Counted from the first letter of the stretch, positions 1 through 5,250 are shown. The stretch: 6,054 bases of DNA from Bacteroidales bacterium (GCA_016281435.1 JAEEIQ010000105.1:1-6054); one strand, 5' to 3'. Translations and numbers: made by a program. Notes: a model not told the origin generated them from the sequence alone.

Positions 1-1272
1 CTCGCCCTCTATGATCTCGATGTAGCGGTCTGCCGCATTCAGGGGATTGTACATCCTGTCAAGTTCATAGGAACGCAGGCCGAGGCCGGTCAGCACGTCG
101 TCGTGGTTGATTATGCGGTAGTCGTTGAGTTCCAGGGAGAAGGTGGGAATGGCGGGGCAGTTGAGCTCGCGCATGGCCATCCAGAGGCCGTTTCCTTCTG
201 CGTTGTAGACCACGCCTTCGGCGCATTCCGCTTCGAACCAGCCCCATCTGGACACGTCGCCTACAGGGGTGCCGTCGCTCTCGCAAAGCACCGCCTTGAC
301 GGTGTAGTACTGCCCGGAGTTGGGCTCGAGCATGGAGCCGGGGTGCTGTCCGTCATCGACCACGGGCTCGAATCGCACGAAGCGGTCGTAGCCCCAGTCG
401 ATGCGCAAGTCGCTGCAACTTGCGCCTTTGCTTCGCCAGTCGCTGCTTATCCTGGCCTCTTTCAGGTTGTTGCGGTGGAACCTGTGGCCCACGGGCCCGA
501 CGTGCCATGCGGCTGCGCGCACCGGGTCGCCGGCGGGGTCATAGGGGAAGACATAGCCCTGGAGGGGGAATTCTTCGGTTTTCTGCATCCGGGAGTCCCA
601 GACTTCGCGCACGAAGTCGGAGGTCAGCACTTCATAGCCCCCGTAGCGGCTGGAGATGGCGAGGTTGTTGAACGGAAGTAGGGTCTCCCCGTCGCTGCTG
701 ATGATGCCCTTGAGGCCGTTCCAGGCCGAACGTGCGGTGCCCCGTCCGTTGTAGAACGAGGGCGATGAAGTGAACTGAGGCTCGAAGATTTCGTTGCCCT
801 GCATGTCGTACAGGCCCCACATCGGCTTCATGCCCACGCGTGGGATTTCCACATCGCGCTCAGCCGCAATCAGGGATTCGCTGCGGAGCACGCTGACTGC
901 GACGCACTCGGGAGGCATGACCAGACGGCCTGCCTGGTCGGCGAGGCCGTGGCGGCGCACCTTACCGTTCTTCACCGTGACTTCGCAGAGCCCGGATTTG
1001 TCATACTTGCCTATGTTGTCGTACTGGGGCTGGAGCACCCAGTTGCCGGCCGGGTCGATGAGACCTTTGAGCCCGCCTTTTTCGACTACTGCGTAGCCGT
1101 TGTTGAAACGCTTGGCGGACTCGAAGCTGGGAGGGATGACCCAGTTCTTGCTTTTGTCCTGGTAGCCGAAGAGTTTGCTTTCCTTGTCCTTGACTGGTTT
1201 GAGGTCCTGTGCGCCTGCTGCCGTGGCAAGGCAGAGGAGTGCGGCGATGATTGAGAGTCTGCGAAGTTTCAT
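1..1272 (-). CDS. Secreted WG-repeat protein, partial (C-terminus beyond window)
   Basis: The reading frame is open from an ATG at 1272 to the window edge: 424 residues, no stop, 3' end missing. Residues 1-21 look like a Sec signal peptide: basic MKLRR, a hydrophobic core, and a probable signal peptidase I cut after AGA (20-22 region, before Gln-Asp). There is no convincing lipobox, so the mature protein is probably periplasmic or exported rather than a lipoprotein. Residues about 31-205 hold degenerate WG-type repeats: LFGYQDKSKNWVIPP (34-48), LKGLIDPAGNWVLQPQY (68-84), HGLADQAGRLVMPP (108-121), MWGLYDMQGNEIFEPQF (151-167) and LKGIISSDGETLLPF (187-201). Residues 206-424 are rich in Trp, Tyr and charged residues and match no domain I recognise. 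WG repeats are thought to form beta-rich binding surfaces; the ligand is unknown. It starts 9 nt after the L,D-transpeptidase stop with no promoter between, so it is the second gene of that operon. The family call is firm; the function is unknown. Confidence 0.88.
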   Translation of the reverse strand, partial: MKLRRLSIIAALLCLATAAGAQDLKPVKDKESKLFGYQDKSKNWVIPPSFESAKRFNNGYAVVEKGGLKGLIDPAGNWVLQPQYDNIGKYDKSGLCEVTVKNGKVRRHGLADQAGRLVMPPECVAVSVLRSESLIAAERDVEIPRVGMKPMWGLYDMQGNEIFEPQFTSSPSFYNGRGTARSAWNGLKGIISSDGETLLPFNNLAISSRYGGYEVLTSDFVREVWDSRMQKTEEFPLQGYVFPYDPAGDPVRAAAWHVGPVGHRFHRNNLKEARISSDWRSKGASCSDLRIDWGYDRFVRFEPVVDDGQHPGSMLEPNSGQYYTVKAVLCESDGTPVGDVSRWGWFEAECAEGVVYNAEGNGLWMAMRELNCPAIPTFSLELNDYRIINHDDVLTGLGLRSYELDRMYNPLNAADRYIEIIEGE

Positions 1273-1281
1273 ATTGCTGGA

Positions 1282-1767
1282 TTATTCTTGATTGTCGGGT
1301 AGTATTATGACGGGGGTGCCGACTCCGACATGCCCCTTGAGGTCTTTGATGTCTTCGTTCCTGAGGCGTATGCAGCCTTCGGTGGCCCGGGAGCCTATGG
1401 ATTCGGGGAGATGGGTGCCGTGGATGCCGATGTCGCGGTAGCCGGGCACGTCAAGCCGCAGGAACCAGGGGCCGTAGGCATCGCGCACGGGGCCTTTGCC
1501 GTCGCCGAAGTCGTGGCTCAGGCCGCGGGCGTTGAGCACCTGGTTGATGCGGAAGCAGCCCTCCGGGGTCTTCCGGTCGCCCTTGCGGGTCTTGGTGCCG
1601 TAGTTGGTCCCGCAGGCAATTGGGTAGCACTTAATCAGCGTGCTGTCCGCCGCCATAAGGCTGAGGGTCAGGGCCTGCTTGTCCACCACGATGAACGGCT
1701 TCCCGTCCTGCTCTACAGGCTGGGCTCCGGCAAGGAATGCTAATAAAAGTATTAGAACTTTCATCAT
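1282..1767 (-). CDS. L,D-transpeptidase (YkuD family), exported
   Basis: A 161-residue protein with a hydrophobic signal sequence (LILLLAFLAG, 5-14; likely cut after Ala15) followed directly by a compact YkuD catalytic domain (about 24-157). The signature is clear: HGT at 116-118 and SRATEGCIRL at 126-135, giving His116, nucleophile Cys132 and Arg134. By family, the enzyme forms an acyl intermediate on the tetrapeptide meso-DAP (or equivalent) donor and makes 3-3 peptidoglycan cross-links or attaches a protein or amino acid; which reaction applies cannot be read here. No LysM or other wall-binding domain is present, so it is a minimal single-domain form. The start is ATG-ATG at 1767/1764; either gives the same signal peptide, and the close promoter favours the second. 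It is the first gene of an operon with the WG-repeat protein and divergent from clpP. An alternative is an YkuD-fold hydrolase or an enzyme with another acceptor. Confidence 0.93.
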   Translation of the reverse strand: MMKVLILLLAFLAGAQPVEQDGKPFIVVDKQALTLSLMAADSTLIKCYPIACGTNYGTKTRKGDRKTPEGCFRINQVLNARGLSHDFGDGKGPVRDAYGPWFLRLDVPGYRDIGIHGTHLPESIGSRATEGCIRLRNEDIKDLKGHVGVGTPVIILPDNQE

Positions 1768-1769
1768 TG

Positions 1770-1777
1770 CAAATATA
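1770..1777 (-). promoter_or_regulatory. -7 promoter element of the L,D-transpeptidase operon
   Basis: On the minus strand TATATTTG matches the Bacteroidota primary-sigma -7 consensus TAnnTTTG. It ends 2 nt before the first ATG (1767) and 5 nt before the second (1764). A start of transcription about 5-7 nt past the element would fall on the start codons, implying a leaderless or nearly leaderless mRNA. No good -33 is seen: TTG at 1792-1790 is only 12 nt away and the TTTTC run at 1798-1794 is weak. Confidence 0.5.
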
Positions 1778-1802
1778 CACTTTTTTTGTCAACGAAAATT
1801 GT

Positions 1803-1810
1803 TAAGTTTG
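1803..1810 (+). promoter_or_regulatory. -7 promoter element of clpP
   Basis: TAAGTTTG matches the Bacteroidota -7 consensus TAnnTTTG and ends 4 nt before the clpP ATG at 1815. A TTTG at 1785-1788 could serve as -33, but the 14-nt spacer is shorter than the usual 19-21. The predicted transcription start is at or within a few bases of the ATG, suggesting a leaderless transcript unless another promoter lies further upstream inside the divergent gene. Confidence 0.45.
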
Positions 1811-1814
1811 TGGT

Positions 1815-2486
1815 ATGGAAAAAGAATTCACAAAGTTCGCACGGATGCAGCAGGGCATCAGTTCGGCCACACTCAGCCGCTATGAGTCGGCGGTAGACGC
1901 TTATATCAACCCTTCAATAATCGAAGAACGCAAGCTGAACGTCGCCCAGATGGACGTCTTCAGCCGCTTGATGATGGACCGCATTATCTTCCTGGGCGTG
2001 CAGATCGATGACGACGTTGCCAACATCATCATAGCCCAGTTGCTTTTCCTCGCATCTGTCGACCCAAAGGCAGATATTTCCCTGTATCTCAACACCCCGG
2101 GCGGGCAGGTTTCCAGCGGCCTCGCCATTTATGACACCATGCAGTTGATCCAGCCGGACGTGGCGACCATCTGCACGGGAATGGCCGCCTCGATGGGCTC
2201 CGTATTGCTCTGCGCGGGCGAAAAAGGCAAACGCTCAGCCCTCCCCCATGCCCGCGTGCTGATCCACCAGCCCCTCGGCGGCACACAGGGCCAGGCCTCT
2301 GACATCCTCATAGCCGCCAAGGAGATAGAGAAGCTCCGCACCGAACTCTTCACCATCATATCCGACCACTCAGGCCAGCCCTACGACAAAGTCGCCGCCG
2401 ACGGCGACCGTGACTACTGGATGACCGCCCAGGAAGCCCTGGACTACGGTATGGTGGACCAAATTCTGGCAAAGAAAATAGTGTAG
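1815..2486 (+). CDS. clpP: ATP-dependent Clp protease proteolytic subunit ClpP
   Basis: A 223-residue serine peptidase of family S14. The catalytic triad is visible: Ser126 in GMAASMGS, His151 in HQPLGG and Asp200 in DRDYWM; the 25- and 49-residue intervals match E. coli ClpP. The oxyanion-hole strand reads NTPGG (93-97), with Thr where SPGG is common. ClpP forms a double heptameric barrel that degrades proteins fed to it by an AAA+ unfoldase such as ClpX or ClpA. The N-terminus (1-35) is longer than the E. coli mature form, but the block LNVAQMDVFSRLMMDRIIF (41-59) agrees with Bacteroidota ClpP as I recall it, so the ATG at 1815 is kept. The gene stands alone: no tig or clpX adjoins it, unlike the common tig-clpP-clpX order. 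It diverges from the L,D-transpeptidase and converges on the kinase-AAA+ operon with 10 nt between stops. It may be the only ClpP or a paralogue; the window cannot decide. Confidence 0.97.
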   Translation: MEKEFTKFARMQQGISSATLSRYESAVDAYINPSIIEERKLNVAQMDVFSRLMMDRIIFLGVQIDDDVANIIIAQLLFLASVDPKADISLYLNTPGGQVSSGLAIYDTMQLIQPDVATICTGMAASMGSVLLCAGEKGKRSALPHARVLIHQPLGGTQGQASDILIAAKEIEKLRTELFTIISDHSGQPYDKVAADGDRDYWMTAQEALDYGMVDQILAKKIV

Positions 2487-2496
2487 CTTTTGTTTT

Positions 2497-2889
2497 TTAT
2501 TCGTTGATGGCTTTGCTGAACTCGGAATGGGCGGCAAGGAGGATTTTCAGGGAACGGGGAATCACGTCGTCGAAGCGGGGATTCTGGTCGAGAAGCTGTT
2601 CGGTGGACAGCCAGACTTCCGGTTCATCGGCGGAGTCGTTGATAAAGGCCTTGGCGACCTTGATGTCCGCAGTGACTTTGTTGCAGGCTTCAAGTACATC
2701 GATCCGGTTGTTGGCATCCACGTCCATGACGCCGGGCATTATGATGCGGAAGAAGTACTCATCATCCTCATAATGTAGTACGAGGAAGCTCATCATCTGG
2801 TATTTGAAAAAGAGGCCGTAGTCGCGCTTCTCGGGCTGCAGGCCCTGAGCCTTAAGGTAATCGAAAACCTGGTCGATGATCTTTGCCAT
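2497..2889 (-). CDS. Small acidic protein, YbjN/CesT-chaperone-like (tentative)
   Basis: A 130-residue soluble acidic protein with no signal peptide or membrane segment. I chose the ATG at 2889 (MAKIIDQVFDYL), 22 nt after the kinase-AAA+ stop, with the A-rich stretch CAAATATAT before it; extending to 2922 would need a TTG start overlapping the upstream gene. The layout is an N-terminal helix (about 2-15), a beta section (DYGLFFKYQMMSFLVLHYED, 23-42, then EYFFRIIMPGV, 44-54), a helix (ANNRIDVLEACNKVTADI, 59-76), a strand with EVWLSTEQLL (91-100) and a C-terminal helix (107-128). This helix, three strands, helix order resembles YbjN-type and type III secretion chaperone-like folds, small proteins that often act as chaperones or adaptors. 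The match is from general pattern, not a motif, so the fold call is tentative. It is second in the operon with the kinase-AAA+ protein, which suggests it works with that protein. Confidence 0.82.
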   Translation of the reverse strand: MAKIIDQVFDYLKAQGLQPEKRDYGLFFKYQMMSFLVLHYEDDEYFFRIIMPGVMDVDANNRIDVLEACNKVTADIKVAKAFINDSADEPEVWLSTEQLLDQNPRFDDVIPRSLKILLAAHSEFSKAINE

Positions 2890-2911
2890 ATATATTTGAG
2901 TATTAATGTGC

Positions 2912-4612
2912 TCAGAATCCAATCTTCTGCCGTTCTTCCTTCTTTAGAGACGAAGGGTTGCTCTTTATGGAACCTTCGAGGTGGCGCATGGCGATACGCT
3001 CGTCGGCAAGGGCGGCCACCATTGCCGCCTCGTTCACGATGAAGGCGATGTCGGCGGATGCATACCCGTCGGTCAGTTCGGCAAGGCGGTCAAGGTCGAG
3101 ATCCTCGTGCTGGGGGCGGCCCTTCAGGTGGATCTCGAACATCTTCTTCCGTGTTTCGGCGTCAGGAGCTGGAATTTCTATATGAAGGTCCAGGCGCCCT
3201 TTCCTGAGCACCGCAGGGTCTATCATGTCCATGCGGTTGGTCGTGCCGATGACAAACAGTCCGCGCTCGGCACAGTTGTTCAGCTGTGAGAGGAACTCGT
3301 TCACCTCATCGGCGCGGTGGCTTGCGGAATCGGAGCCGCGGGTGGGCACGAATGAGTCGAACTCGTCGAAGCAGATTACGGTCGGGGCGTTCTTTTCCGC
3401 CTCCTTGAACAGGTCTGCTATCTTGCCCTGGGTGCCGTGGACATAAGTGCTGCCCAGGTCGGATCCGTTCACCAGCATGTAGTTGAATCCGGACTCCTCG
3501 GCGAACTTCTGGGCGAAGAACGTCTTTCCGCAGCCGGGAGGGCCGTAAAGCAACATGCCGTTGGGCGGTGTCAGACGGTACTTCTGCGCCTTCTCCTTAT
3601 CTCGGATTACCCATATGACCCTCTGTGAAAGGGTCTCCTTCAACGCTTCCATTCCGGCCACGTCCTTGAATCCGCCTTTACCGGATTCGTTTTTCTGCAT
3701 CTGCACGGCGGACTTGCGATCGGGCTCGGCATCCGGAGTCTGGGGCTGAGGGGCCTCGGAACTCTTTTCTTCGTCGTCGAGGATCTTAATAAGCGTCTGT
3801 ATGTCAGCGCGCTCGTTCCTGTCTTTCTGCAGGCCGGCAGCGAGCACTTCCGCTATCTTCGGATCCATGTCCTCCGGGATCACGAGATCTTCGTTCCGCG
3901 CCTCACGTGCCTTCTGCTTGCGGATGGCGTAGGGCTCACGCTTGGATGTGTCGCAGAACCAGGGCGCCCTGCCGGTGACCATGTGATAAAGGACTGCCGT
4001 CACGGCAAAGACATCGTTGGCGAAGGTGAACACGCCTTTCATCGCCTCCGGAGCCATGTAATGGACATGCAGGTCCTCCACCGGGAAAGGCGGAGCACCG
4101 TTGACCGGCTCGTAACTGTGGCCGAGGTCGATGATCTTCGGGGTTATGTAACCTTCTTCAATGCCTTCCAGCAGAATGTTCTTGGGTGTGATATCGTTGT
4201 GGCAGAGGTGAACTTCCCGGGTCATGTGCTCTATTGCGCGCATTACGGGAAGGATAAGATCAATTGCCTCTTCTGCGGTGAATACTATTCCGGACTTTAG
4301 GATTTCGGAAAGCAGGCGCCCGCGGAAAAACGGGGTGACAAGGCACTGAAAATCAGCCCCTTCATAGTTGAAAGGGAGGGCGTCTCCGAAAGAAATGACG
4401 GTGGGATTGTGGATCTTCTTGCAGTTGGCGATTTCAGCCACGGTACCGTCGACCTTGAGTTTCTCCGGGACCTTGTCCATGTCGAAGGCCTTCAGGAAAA
4501 AGGTTACCCCTGCGTCGTTCGCCACCAGATAACTGGCATTAAAGACGTTCTCATGAATGAGACGCTGTGTTGTGTACTCCCCTATGCGGGTATTTCCCGG
4601 AAATATTGTCAT
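2912..4612 (-). CDS. Protein kinase-like domain fused to AAA+ ATPase
   Basis: A 566-residue cytoplasmic protein in two parts. Residues about 10-278 are a Hanks-type Ser/Thr kinase-like domain: candidate Lys41 (FFLKAFD), candidate helix-C Glu60, catalytic loop HNDITPKN (138-145; Asp140, Asn145), metal-binding DLG for DFG (162-164), MAPEA (186-190) and the helix DVFAVTAVLYHMVTG (200-214). The glycine-rich loop is degenerate (HENVFNASY, 20-28, no Gly). An acidic, Pro-rich linker (281-313) leads to a classical AAA module: Walker A GPPGCGKT (357-364), pore-loop-like TYVHG (389-393), Walker B VICFDEFD (412-419), sensor 1 GTTNR (456-460), Arg-finger region DPAVLRKGR (465-473) and GYASADI (517-523) where GxSGADI is usual. 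No protease motif (HExxH) is present, so this is an unfoldase or remodeller, not FtsH. It ends in Ile-Gly-Phe (564-566). The ATG at 4612 fits the promoter; extending to 4690 would use a GTG inside the preceding terminator. Domain calls are firm; kinase activity and substrate are unknown. Confidence 0.93.
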   Translation of the reverse strand: MTIFPGNTRIGEYTTQRLIHENVFNASYLVANDAGVTFFLKAFDMDKVPEKLKVDGTVAEIANCKKIHNPTVISFGDALPFNYEGADFQCLVTPFFRGRLLSEILKSGIVFTAEEAIDLILPVMRAIEHMTREVHLCHNDITPKNILLEGIEEGYITPKIIDLGHSYEPVNGAPPFPVEDLHVHYMAPEAMKGVFTFANDVFAVTAVLYHMVTGRAPWFCDTSKREPYAIRKQKAREARNEDLVIPEDMDPKIAEVLAAGLQKDRNERADIQTLIKILDDEEKSSEAPQPQTPDAEPDRKSAVQMQKNESGKGGFKDVAGMEALKETLSQRVIWVIRDKEKAQKYRLTPPNGMLLYGPPGCGKTFFAQKFAEESGFNYMLVNGSDLGSTYVHGTQGKIADLFKEAEKNAPTVICFDEFDSFVPTRGSDSASHRADEVNEFLSQLNNCAERGLFVIGTTNRMDMIDPAVLRKGRLDLHIEIPAPDAETRKKMFEIHLKGRPQHEDLDLDRLAELTDGYASADIAFIVNEAAMVAALADERIAMRHLEGSIKSNPSSLKKEERQKIGF

Positions 4613-4616
4613 TGTC

Positions 4617-4634
4617 TTGTGAATGCGTTCACAA
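4617..4634. promoter_or_regulatory. Candidate CRP/FNR-type operator (palindrome)
   Basis: A perfect inverted repeat with 7-bp arms, TTGTGAA and TTCACAA, around TGCG. It contains TGTGA-N6-TCACA, the consensus half-sites and spacing of CRP-family regulators. It overlaps the end of the -7 element (4632-4639), the predicted transcription start near 4626 and reaches within 5 nt of the kinase-AAA+ ATG. That position suits a repressor. The regulator is not in this window. Confidence 0.5.
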
Positions 4635-4661
4635 AAATAGCAAAACATTTTCGCTTTGCAA
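4632..4661 (-). promoter_or_regulatory. Promoter of the kinase-AAA+ operon
   Basis: On the minus strand a -33 TTG (4661-4659), a 19-nt spacer and a -7 TATTTTTG (4639-4632) match the Bacteroidota primary-sigma promoter closely. Transcription should begin near 4626, leaving a leader of roughly 15 nt before the ATG at 4612. It lies just past the tRNA-Pro terminator, so the operon is separate from the rpsT unit. Confidence 0.75.
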
Positions 4662-4674
4662 TGGAACGTGGCTG

Positions 4675-4715
4675 CCGACAAAAAGAGCACTCGATTTGAG
4701 TGCTCTTTTTGTCGG
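4675..4715 (-). terminator. Intrinsic terminator after tRNA-Pro
   Basis: A perfect inverted repeat with 18-bp arms (4675-4692 and 4698-4715) and a 5-nt loop. The GC-containing core AGAGCACTC/GAGTGCTCT is flanked by A5 and T5 tracts, the layout of a bidirectional rho-independent terminator. Read on the minus strand it follows the tRNA-Pro 3' end at once, and its outermost 3-4 bases are shared with the tRNA's acceptor strand and discriminator. No plus-strand gene ends here. Confidence 0.85.
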
Positions 4716-4785
4716 GATGATCCGACTCGAACGGACGACCCCCACGTCCCGAACGTGGTACGCTAGCCAACTGCGCTACATCCCG
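4712..4785 (-). tRNA. tRNA-Pro(CGG)
   Basis: The minus strand folds into a full cloverleaf: acceptor CGGGATG/CATCCCG, D stem GCGC/GCGT, anticodon stem CCACG/CGTGG with loop TTCGGGA (anticodon CGG at 4751-4749, reading CCG), a five-base variable region, and T stem GTCCG/CGGAT with loop TTCGAGT. The discriminator is A at 4712; the next bases are CA, not CCA, so the CCA end must be added by nucleotidyltransferase. The 5' end lies about 6 nt past the T run of the rpsT terminator, and no clear promoter is seen between, so it probably depends on transcription from upstream. Confidence 0.96.
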
Positions 4786-4790
4786 CTTGT

Positions 4791-4822
4791 GAAAAATCAG
4801 ACGCGTCGGGAACGCGTCTGTC
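4791..4822 (-). terminator. Intrinsic terminator or processing hairpin after rpsT
   Basis: On the minus strand, 8 nt after the S20 stop codon, CAGACGCGT, a 5-nt loop and ACGCGTCTG (4820-4798) form a perfect 9-bp GC-rich stem followed by ATTTTTC (4797-4791). This is a good rho-independent terminator shape. Since tRNA-Pro begins 5-6 nt later, termination is probably incomplete, or the hairpin serves in RNA processing. Confidence 0.8.
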
Positions 4823-4830
4823 AGGGAGTA

Positions 4831-5085
4831 TTACGAAAGCTTGTTGATGTAAACTTGGATGCCGCTCTTGAGATTGGAAGCCTTGTTCTTGTGGATGACT
4901 CCGATCTTTGCGAGTTTGTCGATCATCGCGTACACCTTGGGGGCGTTCTTTTCGGCCTCGGCCTTATCGGTGGTGTTGCGGATGTCGCGGATAGCGTTTC
5001 GTGTGGTGCGTGCATAATACCTGTTATGCAGTCTGTGCCTTTCGCTCTGGCGATCGGCTTTCTTTGCTGAAGCTGTATTTGCCAT
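4831..5085 (-). CDS. rpsT: 30S ribosomal protein S20
   Basis: An 84-residue, strongly basic, Ala- and Lys-rich protein of the usual S20 length, beginning MANTASAKKADRQSERHRL. The hallmark central and C-terminal blocks are present: LHNRYYARTTRNAIRDIRNTT (19-39), IDKLAKIGVIHKNKASNLKS (55-74) and the ending YINKLS. S20 binds 16S rRNA early in 30S assembly as a three-helix bundle. The ATG at 5085 is preceded by the A-rich stretch TTAAAAAAATAACACA, typical of Bacteroidota starts without Shine-Dalgarno sites. It lies 20 nt after the tRNA-Glu CCA end with neither terminator nor TAnnTTTG element between, so it should be cotranscribed with that tRNA. A GC-rich hairpin terminator follows the stop. Confidence 0.98.
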   Translation of the reverse strand: MANTASAKKADRQSERHRLHNRYYARTTRNAIRDIRNTTDKAEAEKNAPKVYAMIDKLAKIGVIHKNKASNLKSGIQVYINKLS

Positions 5086-5105
5086 TGTGTTATTTTTTTA
5101 ATATT

Positions 5106-5180
5106 TGGTAGTGGGTAGGAGAATCGAACTCCTATTGCAGGAATGAAAATCCTGAGTACTAGCCGTTATACGAACCCACC
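5106..5180 (-). tRNA. tRNA-Glu(TTC), CCA encoded
   Basis: The minus strand folds into a cloverleaf: acceptor GGTGGGT/ACCCACT (first pair a G-U wobble), D stem GTAT/GTAC, anticodon stem CAGGA/TCCTG with loop TTTTCAT (anticodon TTC at 5147-5145), variable CAAT, and T stem AGGAG/CTCCT with loop TTCGATT. Discriminator A is followed by a genome-encoded CCA (5108-5106), unlike the tRNA-Pro downstream. A strong promoter lies about 40 nt upstream, and rpsT follows without a terminator. Confidence 0.97.
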
Positions 5181-5188
5181 AAACTCAA

Positions 5189-5216
5189 TCCCTTAGCCTA
5201 CTCGGCATAATAGGGA
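5189..5216 (-). other. Leader stem-loop before tRNA-Glu
   Basis: The predicted transcript from about 5214 begins with an imperfect hairpin: TCCC, TTA and GCC pair with GGC, TAA and GGGA around loop GAGTA, with two small bulges. It sits between the transcription start and the tRNA 5' end. It may shape the precursor 5' end for RNase P or simply stabilise it. Confidence 0.45.
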
Positions 5217-5219
5217 CTG

Positions 5220-5250
5220 CAAAGGTAGAAAAATATTTCGATACCACAAA
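5220..5250 (-). promoter_or_regulatory. Strong promoter of the tRNA-Glu-rpsT unit
   Basis: On the minus strand a -33 TTTG (5250-5247), a spacer of exactly 19 nt and a -7 TACCTTTG (5227-5220) give a full match to the Bacteroidota promoter. A T8/A5 tract directly upstream (5248-5260) resembles an UP element. The start should fall near 5214. This promoter appears to drive tRNA-Glu, rpsT and, by readthrough, tRNA-Pro. Confidence 0.85.

Noticed and set aside
103..681. 192-codon open frame on the plus strand
   Set aside because: It lies antisense to the WG-repeat gene, which has a signal peptide and recognisable repeats; the open frame is a by-product of GC-rich codon use. Other antisense frames (1330-1743, 5305-5709) are rejected for the same reason.
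2891..2898. TATATTTG on the plus strand as a promoter -7 element
   Set aside because: No plus-strand gene follows and no -33 is placed correctly; it lies in the short AT-rich gap between the two minus-strand genes and is likely chance.
2890..2922. Longer start for the YbjN-like gene at 2922
   Set aside because: It needs a TTG start codon overlapping the preceding stop; the ATG at 2889 has a normal A-rich upstream region.
2912..4612. FtsH-type metalloprotease
   Set aside because: The AAA module is similar, but there is no HExxH zinc site, no C-terminal peptidase domain and no N-terminal membrane segments.
4613..4690. Longer start for the kinase-AAA+ gene, adding 26 residues
   Set aside because: It would begin with GTG inside the tRNA-Pro terminator hairpin and would place the strong promoter and palindrome inside the coding region; the added residues do not look like part of the kinase fold.
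4567..5070. 167-codon open frame on the plus strand
   Set aside because: It runs antisense through the promoter, two terminators, tRNA-Pro and rpsT, and has no recognisable protein content.
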